A stretch of DNA of 64,000 nucleotides, taken from assembly GCA_035536995.1 (NCBI GenBank), contig DATLNB010000032.1, positions 1 through 64,000 of the forward strand, read 5' to 3'. Shown one piece after another: positions 26,323 to 33,235 of this stretch. A program made the translations under genes and the position numbers. Numbering within the stretch: the stretch's first letter is position 1; every line of letters begins with the position of its first letter. The stretch is from AV80 sp035536995. GTDB lineage: Bacteria; Verrucomicrobiota; Verrucomicrobiia; Chthoniobacterales; UBA10450. The notes under the pieces are model-generated. The model worked only from the letters and a program-made list of their open reading frames with translations. It did no database searches and was not told where the DNA came from.

Positions 26323-26410
26323 AGGCGCTTGTGCCAAGCGCCTTGTGCAAAGTGGGTGCTTGGAATAAGCGCCTGTTCCAGAGTAGGTGCTTGGCACAAG
26401 CACCTCTACA
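26319..26410. repeat. Palindromic repeat family A, three-unit cluster
   Basis: Unit 1: AGGCGCTTG-TGC-CAAGCGCCT (26323-26343). Unit 2: GGTGCTT-GGAAT-AAGCGCC (26355-26373). Unit 3: AGGTGCTTG-GCA-CAAGCACCT (26385-26405). The fourth stem pair is C-G, U-G and U-A respectively, so base pairing is kept while sequence changes. TGTAG and CTACA flank the outer units. The stop codon of the upstream gene (TAG, 26320-26322) is part of the repeat, and the next gene begins 6 bases after it. Confidence 0.85.
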
Positions 26411-26415
26411 GCAAC

Positions 26416-26931
26416 ATGAGCAAAGCCTTCACTCGGGACGAGAACGAAGGACCCGATATCCCGGATGTAGTCCCGACGGCCTCCGTTCTCGGATCAGGCG
26501 CGAAGAATTACATGACGCCGGCGGGCGTGGCCAAGTTGCGCGAAGAGCTCCGGCGGCTCGTCGAGGAGACGCGGCCACAACTCGCGTCCGAATCGCGCCG
26601 CGATCCCGACGCCAAACGCCAGCTCAGTCGGCTTGACCAACGTATCATGCAGCTCGAATCGAGTCTGGAATCGGCTGAAGTAGTCCAACCTGCGGACGGG
26701 CCCTCAGATGTGGTTCGCTTCGGCGCCTGTGTAACCGTGCGCGAAAGCGATGGAAGCGAGACGAGTTACCGAATTGTTGGCGTCGATGAGGCCGATCCGG
26801 ATCAAAACTGGGTGAGCTGGGTTTCACCGATAGCGAAGGCGTTGCTCAATCGAAAGCTGGGCGAGCGCGTTCGCTTCAAATTTCCTTCGGGCGCAGCCAC
26901 GCTTGAGATAAAAGAAATTCATTATGAGTAA
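26416..26931 (+). CDS. GreA/GreB-family transcription elongation factor
   Basis: A 171-residue protein. It starts MSKAFTRDENEG as in GreB. The coiled-coil arm covers about residues 30-75 (GVAKLREELRRLVEE and LSRLDQRIMQLESSLES), and the C-terminal FKBP-like domain has VRFGACVTVRESDG, YRIVGVDEADP, SWVSPIAKALLNRKLG and a closing VRFKFPSG. Gre factors insert the arm into the RNA polymerase secondary channel and stimulate transcript cleavage. Overlaps the next gene by eight bases (ATGAGTAA). The frame extends upstream through the repeat cluster but family alignment supports ATG 26416. Confidence 0.88.
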   Translation: MSKAFTRDENEGPDIPDVVPTASVLGSGAKNYMTPAGVAKLREELRRLVEETRPQLASESRRDPDAKRQLSRLDQRIMQLESSLESAEVVQPADGPSDVVRFGACVTVRESDGSETSYRIVGVDEADPDQNWVSWVSPIAKALLNRKLGERVRFKFPSGAATLEIKEIHYE

Positions 26932-28615
26932 ACAGTTCCTGTTTGCGCTTTGTCTTTCGATCATCCTCGCGCCGATTGTTGGAGGGCAAAAACCGATGAC
27001 GCGCGAAACGTTCGACCTCGTTATCAAGGGCGGCACGGTATACGACGGGACTGGTGGGAAACCTCGCGTAACCGACATAGCCATTCTCCGCGACCGCATC
27101 GCCGATCTCGGCGACTTCCCGCCGGAATCAGCCAAAGCGGTAATCGACGCCAAAGGCCTGGCCGTCGCGCCGGGATTCATCAACATGCTTTCCTGGTCCA
27201 CTGAGTCGCTCATCGAGGATGGCCGGTCGCAGAGCGAGATTCGCCAGGGCGTGACGACCCAGATCATGGGCGAAGGCTTTTCCATGGGACCGGTCAACGA
27301 CCGGATCAAGGCGCGGATGCTGAGCCAGCAGGGAGACATCAAATACGAGATCAAATGGAACACGCTTGCTGAATACCTCCGGTACCTCGAGCAACGCGGC
27401 GTCTCTTGTAACGTCGCGTCGTTCATTGGCGCGACCACGATCCGAGAGTTTGTGATTGGCCTGGAAGACAGGGCACCCACCCCCGAGCAGCTCGAGCAGA
27501 TGCGCGGGCTTGTCCGGCAGGAGATGGAAGCGGGCGCGCTCGGGATCGGCACTTCGCTCATTTATCCACCCGCCTTTTACGCGAAGACCGAGGAGCTGAT
27601 CGAGCTTTGCAAGGAAGCGGCGAAATTTAAGGGCAAATACATCTCCCACATGCGGAGCGAAGGGAATCAGCTCCTCGAAGCCATCGACGAGCTTATTCGG
27701 ATCAGCCGGGAAGCGAAGATTCCCGCGGAAATTTATCATTTGAAAGCGGCGGGCCAACCGAACTGGGGCAAGGCGGACGCGATGCTGGCAAAGATTGAGG
27801 AGGCGCAGAAGGCGGGGTTAAAAATCACGGCGGACATGTATACCTATCCGGCGGCGGGGACGGGGCTCGATGCGTGTCTCCCGCCGTGGACCGCCGATGG
27901 CGGCTACCCCGAATTGTTCAAGCGGCTCCGCGATCCGAAGACACGGGACAAGATCGCGGCGGAAGTCCGGACCCCGAGCGACAAATGGGAGAATCTCTAT
28001 TTGGCGGCTGGCTCGCCCGACCGGATTTTACTGAACGGATTCAAATCGGAAAAACTGAAGCCGCTCACCGGCAAGTCGCTCGCCGCGATAGCGAAGGAGC
28101 GCGGCAAAGATCCGATTGAGACGGCCATGGACCTGATCGCAGAAGATGAGTCGCGGATCGATTGCATCTATTTTCTGATGTCGGAAGAGAACGTGAAGAA
28201 GGAGATCGTGAAGCCGTGGGTTTCATTTGGTTCGGACGAAGCGTCGCAGGCGCCGGAGGGAAGCTTCATCAAGTCGAACTGTCATCCCCGCGCGTATGGC
28301 AACTTCGCGCGGGTCCTTGGCAAATATGTGCGGGACGAGAAAGTGCTGACCCTCGAGGAAGCGATCCGGAAGTTGACTGGCTTGCCGGCGACGAATCTTG
28401 GCCTCGATAACCGTGGGTTCCTCAAGGAAAATATGTTCGCCGACGTCGTGGTTTTCGACCCCGCGGCGGTCGGCGACCGCGCGACCTTCGAGAAACCGCA
28501 CCAGTATTCCGTCGGGGTGAAGCATGTGTTCGTGAACGGCGTTCAAGTCCTCAAAGACGGCGAACATACGGGGGCAACACCCGGCCGCGCAGTTTGGGGA
28601 CCTGGGAAGAAGTAA
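26924..28615 (+). CDS. Exported D-aminoacylase-like amidohydrolase with altered first metal motif
   Basis: A 563-residue protein with a signal peptide (QFLFALCLSIILAPIVGG). The amidohydrolase barrel has the N-acyl-D-amino-acid deacylase pattern: FDLVIKGGTVYDGTG, APGFIN, QGVTTQIMGEG, YISHMRSEG, EIYHLKAAGQPNWGK, FGSDEAS, and the C-terminal FADVVVFDP. At the first metal site, where family members carry His-x-His after PGF(I)D, this protein has NMLSWSTE. So the alpha-metal ligands of classical enzymes are missing. This type of variant may use a single metal bound lower in the barrel or a different reaction. Function is therefore given only as amidohydrolase family. Confidence 0.82.
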   Translation: MSKQFLFALCLSIILAPIVGGQKPMTRETFDLVIKGGTVYDGTGGKPRVTDIAILRDRIADLGDFPPESAKAVIDAKGLAVAPGFINMLSWSTESLIEDGRSQSEIRQGVTTQIMGEGFSMGPVNDRIKARMLSQQGDIKYEIKWNTLAEYLRYLEQRGVSCNVASFIGATTIREFVIGLEDRAPTPEQLEQMRGLVRQEMEAGALGIGTSLIYPPAFYAKTEELIELCKEAAKFKGKYISHMRSEGNQLLEAIDELIRISREAKIPAEIYHLKAAGQPNWGKADAMLAKIEEAQKAGLKITADMYTYPAAGTGLDACLPPWTADGGYPELFKRLRDPKTRDKIAAEVRTPSDKWENLYLAAGSPDRILLNGFKSEKLKPLTGKSLAAIAKERGKDPIETAMDLIAEDESRIDCIYFLMSEENVKKEIVKPWVSFGSDEASQAPEGSFIKSNCHPRAYGNFARVLGKYVRDEKVLTLEEAIRKLTGLPATNLGLDNRGFLKENMFADVVVFDPAAVGDRATFEKPHQYSVGVKHVFVNGVQVLKDGEHTGATPGRAVWGPGKK

Positions 28616-28738
28616 GCTCCAAGCACCAAAGAAGCAGCAAACAGCAAGCACCAAAACCAAAGCGCCCGGTTGCAGGCGGTTTGGAGCTTGGAAGTTGAAG
28701 TTTCCCTGGAGCTTGGAGCTTGCGATTTGGAGCTTACT
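28611..28738. repeat. Inverted repeat of the AAGCTCCAAGC type
   Basis: AGTAAGCTCCAA (28611-28622) and TTGGAGCTTACT (28727-28738) are exact complements. Between are CAAGCACCAAA, AAGCACCAAAACC and TTTGGAGCTTGGAAG, GGAGCTTGGAGCTTG units, so the whole gap is built of one short word in both orientations. The stop TAA of the amidohydrolase (28613-28615) is inside the left arm. Confidence 0.75.
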
Positions 28739-28752
28739 GCGCCTTTGGCGGG

Positions 28753-29376
28753 CTAGCGTCCGTTCGAATCGACTCGCGATTCGATCTGATCCAGCGTCGG
28801 GTCATTCTGGCGAATCCATTGCCGAATGGCGCCAACTTCCGCCGGATCCATCGTCGTGCTGCGCGGTTCCTGGAGAAGTTCGCCCGATGATTCCGGCAGG
28901 ACAGGCTTCGCTTTTTTCACCGAAAATTTCCAGTGCCGGCCGAAGCGCAAGAGCGCGTAATACATTGTCTTGGCTTCGACCGCCCCAACGCCGCTGCATC
29001 GCATGGCATCATAAAACATTCTGTCCACGACAGCGGGTGGACGATTTTTCTGGTCGTAGGCCACATCGTGAAGCACCGACGCGTTCCGGTATTTTCCCTC
29101 GAACGGCCCGCCCATGAACGACCAAAGGGCGCGCGGGATCGAGGCGCCGTCGATTTTCGCGCCGGCCGGCGCGATCCAAACCACGCCTTTCGGATCGGTG
29201 TAACGCAGCTCATTCAAGAGGGTCATGGAGCGGCCGTCGGTCTCCCATCGGGTTTCAATCGCTCCACTGTAGTAGCCCCACGGGCCGGCGGGATTGGTGT
29301 TGTCGCCGCCGCGTCGATGTTTCAGGAAACCACACGCGGAAAGGAGACAGGCGATTAAGAGGATGAGGACGCGCAT
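28753..29376 (-). CDS. DUF1353 lipoprotein
   Basis: A 207-residue protein with a lipoprotein signal (MRVLILLIACLLSACG; lipobox LSAC, Cys15). The DUF1353 pattern is clear: GAKIDGASIPRALWSFMGGPFEGKYR, then SVLHDVAYD and a helix with MFYDAMRCSGV. DUF1353 proteins are of unknown function, with a His-Asp pair suggestive of a hydrolase. It is in the same orientation as ResB and 9 bases downstream of it, possibly cotranscribed. Confidence 0.85.
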   Translation of the reverse strand: MRVLILLIACLLSACGFLKHRRGGDNTNPAGPWGYYSGAIETRWETDGRSMTLLNELRYTDPKGVVWIAPAGAKIDGASIPRALWSFMGGPFEGKYRNASVLHDVAYDQKNRPPAVVDRMFYDAMRCSGVGAVEAKTMYYALLRFGRHWKFSVKKAKPVLPESSGELLQEPRSTTMDPAEVGAIRQWIRQNDPTLDQIESRVDSNGR

Positions 29377-29385
29377 ACAATCTTG

Positions 29386-31341
29386 CTAAACGCCGGCTGT
29401 AACTTCCTGCTCGATTTGTTCGCGCGTCCGAGCCGTCGGCGGCGCGACCGGCGCACCCTTCGACGGGCGCCGGAACTTTTTGACGTAAAAGAGCATGAAA
29501 ATACCGGAGACGAGAAAGAGTGAGCCGATCCATTTCAAGAGCCAGCCCGGATCACGCAGAATCTGAATCGTGGATTGTCCCAGGTTCTCCGGGTTCCATG
29601 ATGCCTGCGACATTTTGTAAGTGAGCCCGGACCACGTTCGCCACCATTCACCTGGATAATTGAATGGGTTATTCATCCAGCATTGCCCTTGGGCAACATG
29701 GCCTTCGGGAGTCGTCACGCGCACCGTGCTTTTGAAGCCGGCGGGGCTGTCGCTGCCTTCATTGCGTTGGACCTCGAAGTCGAGCAACTCGAGTCCGATA
29801 GGCAGCGGGATTTGCTTCCAGCCATATGAAACCCGGACTTCCGCGGGCGACGCCGGGACGCTGATTTGCCAGCCAGCCGGAATCCATTGCTCGGAAACCT
29901 GGGCGCCGTGCGCGATGCGGATGTGGACGCCATCAGGCAACTCGGCCAGGTCTGGTGGCTTTTTCATCGGAATGAAATCCATCCATGGTTCTGCGTGCGG
30001 TATGGTGCGATCGACCGTCAGCTGCCAATCAGCCCAACCGGTCGTCAGGGGTGAGTTAAGGTCGAGTTTACCCGTGGTTGTCCCGGTCTTTCGGGAAGCA
30101 AGCGTGTAGGTGATCCCACCGTCGTCAGCGATGAAAAGGGTCAGCCGGTTCCCGGAGGTCGAGGCGTCGCCCGGCATTGCAGGCGCGGCGCCGGGACTTG
30201 TCTCGGCATGGGGACCGGGAGCAGCAGCCGCGGGAACGCCGGTACCGCGCAACGTAACAACGATCGCGGGGTTATTCGGCTCCTCGCTAACCGAGACGGG
30301 CTTGCCATTATCGATCCGAAAATCGGCCCAGTAACTGTCGATCCGCGCGGTAAACGCGCTGCCTTCCATGGGCACCTCTTTCCCAAGGTTTTGCGCGACA
30401 TCGAAGTTCCACGTTTTCCCCTCCAGCTCAATCCGGACGCTGCCCTTGTTCCCTTTTTCCGGTTGGGACAAGCGGATCTTCGCGCCAGTGCTCCCGCCTT
30501 TGATGACTTTGCCGATCTGTTCCTCGGGCGCCTTGGTGAAGGCGAAGATTGCTTCTTCGATCTCCACCGCGCCGGTCGGCTGGGCAGCGGCGTTTGCAGG
30601 ATCCGCCTTTGCCTCAGGGGCCGCGCCTCGTTTCAGCTCTATCGTGGCCAGCCCCATGTTGAATGAGCTGTGCTCATGGGTATCGGCCATCAGCCAATTT
30701 TCCAGGCGTTGTCCCATCATGGCGGTCGCAATCGTGAAGTGAACGGCGGGCGCGCCTCCCTCTTTCAGCGGCCGCGGATTCAGCGGGCCCTCAATCGCAG
30801 GCGCGTAATCGATGATACTGAGACGGCCCCCACCTGCCAGGAGCCCGAGGTCCCACGGTTTTTCGGGCGTCGGAGGGCGGTGAATGAATTCGACCGAATA
30901 ACCTTTTACCACCCCGTCGGTATCTTGGACGCGAAGCTGGTGCTGATCGACGAGGAGCCGGTTCGTCGGAGGCTCGCCTTTAAAGAGCGTGATCGTTCCT
31001 TCGATCCCCCAGATCCGCCCAACAAGCGAACCAGCCAGGAGCGTGATGATTCCGAGGTGGGTGACGAGAAAACCAACGTGATGTTTTTTCCAAGGCCAGC
31101 GCGACACGGCCGAGACCGCGAGGTTCGCCGCCAAAAAGAGGAGCCAGATGTTGAACCAGGGCGCGCCGTAGACGTAGGCGCGGGCCACCTTCGCGTCGAA
31201 ACTTGATTCATAAATCGTCCCGGCGATTGCCCCGATGATCAGAACGGCAAGGAGCACGACTGCCAGTTTGACCGAGGCGAAGAACTGGAAGACGCGATTA
31301 CGTTGCCAGCTCGGGCGGGAGAGTGGGGACGGCGTAGCCAT
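29386..31341 (-). CDS. ResB-like cytochrome c biogenesis protein
   Basis: A 651-residue membrane protein. N-terminal hydrophobic helices with the ResB signature FFASVKLAVVLLAVLIIGAI and GTIYESSFDAKVA, WFNIWLLFLAANLAVSAVSR, a helix with HHVGFLVTHLGI, then a long periplasmic beta domain and a C-terminal helix (WLLKWIGSLFLVSGIFMLFYVKKF). ResB with CcsA/ResC forms system II haem delivery to apocytochromes c; ccsA is not in the window. The upstream neighbour is a multihaem cytochrome gene 74 bases away, which is a sensible operon partner. A longer start at 31383 is possible. Confidence 0.88.
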   Translation of the reverse strand: MATPSPLSRPSWQRNRVFQFFASVKLAVVLLAVLIIGAIAGTIYESSFDAKVARAYVYGAPWFNIWLLFLAANLAVSAVSRWPWKKHHVGFLVTHLGIITLLAGSLVGRIWGIEGTITLFKGEPPTNRLLVDQHQLRVQDTDGVVKGYSVEFIHRPPTPEKPWDLGLLAGGGRLSIIDYAPAIEGPLNPRPLKEGGAPAVHFTIATAMMGQRLENWLMADTHEHSSFNMGLATIELKRGAAPEAKADPANAAAQPTGAVEIEEAIFAFTKAPEEQIGKVIKGGSTGAKIRLSQPEKGNKGSVRIELEGKTWNFDVAQNLGKEVPMEGSAFTARIDSYWADFRIDNGKPVSVSEEPNNPAIVVTLRGTGVPAAAAPGPHAETSPGAAPAMPGDASTSGNRLTLFIADDGGITYTLASRKTGTTTGKLDLNSPLTTGWADWQLTVDRTIPHAEPWMDFIPMKKPPDLAELPDGVHIRIAHGAQVSEQWIPAGWQISVPASPAEVRVSYGWKQIPLPIGLELLDFEVQRNEGSDSPAGFKSTVRVTTPEGHVAQGQCWMNNPFNYPGEWWRTWSGLTYKMSQASWNPENLGQSTIQILRDPGWLLKWIGSLFLVSGIFMLFYVKKFRRPSKGAPVAPPTARTREQIEQEVTAGV

Positions 31342-31415
31342 GCGGTGGGCCGGTATTTTCCGCGAGAAGAGGGCCGCCTTCAACGGCTGATTGCTCGCCC
31401 TTCCTGCGGAAATGG

Positions 31416-32561
31416 TTAACCCGCTTTATCCAGAGCTTCGCGGAAAGCCTTCAGATGCGCGGCGAAGTTTGCGGCATCGAATGGGTCGAGATGTTTTACG
31501 TCCTCGAAAAGCTGGTTGAGCTCGGGCTCAACCTTCAGCTTGAAGTTGCGATTCTGGTTCAACGCATTTGCCAACCGGTCGAGAGCCAGGACGAGGCGTC
31601 TGGCACGCTGGCCGAGCACGGGAGCTGAAGCCTGGTTTGCGATGAAATCGCCGTCGGTCGCCGCGAGCACGGTCAGCAGGGTGCGAACAGCTGTTTCGTT
31701 CCAATTCGATACCGATGCGCGCCGTGCGAGTGCATCCGCTTCGGCGCGGCCACGATTAAACTCGGACATTCCCGGAGATGCGACCGGCGCGCTGATCTGC
31801 GGCCACGACCCACCGCCCTTGGTCACCGTGGCGCACAGCCAGGCGAGGCCGTCCCAACGCGCGTTCGACCATTCGTCGCTCTGCGCATCGCTCGCCAGCG
31901 CCCAGCTCGTTTCCCGGAGCGCGACCGCCTGGCCGGTCAGCCATTCGCGCACGCCACTCCATGAATCGTCGTCCTTCCAGTGTTTCGGCTGCGCTACAGA
32001 TTGGCTATCGAGCTCAAAAAACAGATCGGGATGCCCGGCCTTCAGCACCTCTGGAGCAAGGTTTTGGTGGCAGGCCGCACAGGCGGTCGCGCGAACATAA
32101 ATGCTCCGCAGATCGCGCATCCCAGCTCCAACCCGGGTGCTGTAACTCCAGTCTTTTCGGGTGTGCCCGCGAAGCCAGCCGCCCGCGGCCCCGTGGCAAG
32201 TTTCGCAGGAAACGCCTTCGTCCGGGTGTGCGCCGGGCGCGAGGCGGCTCGGCGCGACCGACTGAAACGGCGAGTGGCAAACAGTGCACCGGGCGCTGGT
32301 TTGAGCGGCGGGAATCCCGAGGCTTTCCGCGATCCGCTCCGACCGCGAATTCAACAGGACGGCGAACGCCTTGGTGTGAAAATCTTTCTGGCTCCAGGTG
32401 AAATATTGATCCTGCTTTGGGCCAGCTCCGCCGTGGCAGCTGGACGATTTGCAGCCGACCGATCCGACAAACATGCCGCCCTGTTCACGAGTCTGGCGCG
32501 GCTCCTTCGCCGCGAGCGTTGCCGCTGCCAGGAAATACAGGCTCGCTGCACGCAAGATCAC
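31416..32561 (-). CDS. Multihaem cytochrome c with four haem motifs
   Basis: A 381-residue exported protein with a signal (ILRAASLYFLAAATLAA). Four haem-binding sites are seen: CKSSSCH near residue 37 (CX4CH rather than CX2CH), CTVCH, CETCH and CAACH. Distal ligands may be supplied by His residues such as in DFHTKAF and GHTRK. The C-terminal half (about residues 200-381) lacks further Cys-His motifs and is helical. Start is GTG 32561. It precedes ResB on the same strand, so it is a likely client of that maturation system. Electron partner unknown. Confidence 0.85.
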   Translation of the reverse strand: MILRAASLYFLAAATLAAKEPRQTREQGGMFVGSVGCKSSSCHGGAGPKQDQYFTWSQKDFHTKAFAVLLNSRSERIAESLGIPAAQTSARCTVCHSPFQSVAPSRLAPGAHPDEGVSCETCHGAAGGWLRGHTRKDWSYSTRVGAGMRDLRSIYVRATACAACHQNLAPEVLKAGHPDLFFELDSQSVAQPKHWKDDDSWSGVREWLTGQAVALRETSWALASDAQSDEWSNARWDGLAWLCATVTKGGGSWPQISAPVASPGMSEFNRGRAEADALARRASVSNWNETAVRTLLTVLAATDGDFIANQASAPVLGQRARRLVLALDRLANALNQNRNFKLKVEPELNQLFEDVKHLDPFDAANFAAHLKAFREALDKAG

Positions 32562-32606
32562 GCAGCGAGAATAGCTGCCGGGATTTTTGAATGCGACCCT
32601 TCTGTA

Positions 32607-32652
32607 ACCGGATAATCATCCGGTCGGTCGCTGAGCCGGGATGGATCCCGGC
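32607..32652. repeat. Two adjacent hairpins
   Basis: ACCGGAT-AATC-ATCCGGT (32607-32624) and GCCGGGAT-GG-ATCCCGGC (32635-32652), both with perfect arms. The second resembles the CCGGGATC palindromes at 42350, 53338 and 53382. They lie between the DUF883-like gene and the multihaem cytochrome gene, about 9 bases after the stop of the former on the minus strand, so they may act as a terminator. Confidence 0.7.
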
Positions 32653-32660
32653 CACTACGC

Positions 32661-33161
32661 TCAATTAGCCCAGGCTCTCCACTTCTTCCGAAGCGGTTTC
32701 ACATAACTGTCCACGTCCACCTTTTTGATCCGATCGACCTGGTCGCGGACGACTTCCGCCGAGTCCTCGTATTTGCGGCGGACTGACTTGAAGAGCGGCC
32801 ACAGAAACGGGAGCGACAAGATACTGAGATCGACGTTGGCAAGCGGTGACTTGGCTTCGACTTCCTTCTCTGCCGAACTGGAAGAGTAGCGGATAGCGAG
32901 GCCGATTGCGACGCCGATAGCCAGGGCGCCGATAACTGTCGGCACCGGATTTTCGCGCAGGAAAAATTCGGTTCGCTCCCGTGCCACGGTGGCCCGATCC
33001 CGGGTCTGTTCCCAGGCGCCGCCGGCATAATGGGAAACTTTGTCAGCCGCCTGCCGGAGGCGTCCGGGGTTTTCTTCCGAACCGTGTTCCTCGCTCGTCG
33101 AACGCCTCGAGGCAGCCAACGGGTCGTCATTCGTAAATTCGTCGCCGTTCGGATTGATCAT
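32661..33161 (-). CDS. DUF883/ElaB-like membrane-anchored protein
   Basis: A 166-residue protein: a hydrophilic coiled N-terminus (LRQAADKVSHYAGGAWEQTR, ARERTEFFLRENP) then one hydrophobic helix (TVIGALAIGVAIGLAIRY). The ERTEFFLRENP-V-P-T pattern before the helix is that of the DUF883 family (ElaB/YqjD), which sits in the inner membrane and associates with ribosomes in some bacteria. Unlike those, a C-terminal basic helix of about 70 residues follows. Confidence 0.7.
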   Translation of the reverse strand: MINPNGDEFTNDDPLAASRRSTSEEHGSEENPGRLRQAADKVSHYAGGAWEQTRDRATVARERTEFFLRENPVPTVIGALAIGVAIGLAIRYSSSSAEKEVEAKSPLANVDLSILSLPFLWPLFKSVRRKYEDSAEVVRDQVDRIKKVDVDSYVKPLRKKWRAWAN

Positions 33162-33235
33162 ATAAGTAAATTCGTAAGAGGTGAGACTCCTGCGCCTCTG
33201 TTTTGTTCGTTCTTTTCAACACTGCCATGAGAGCC

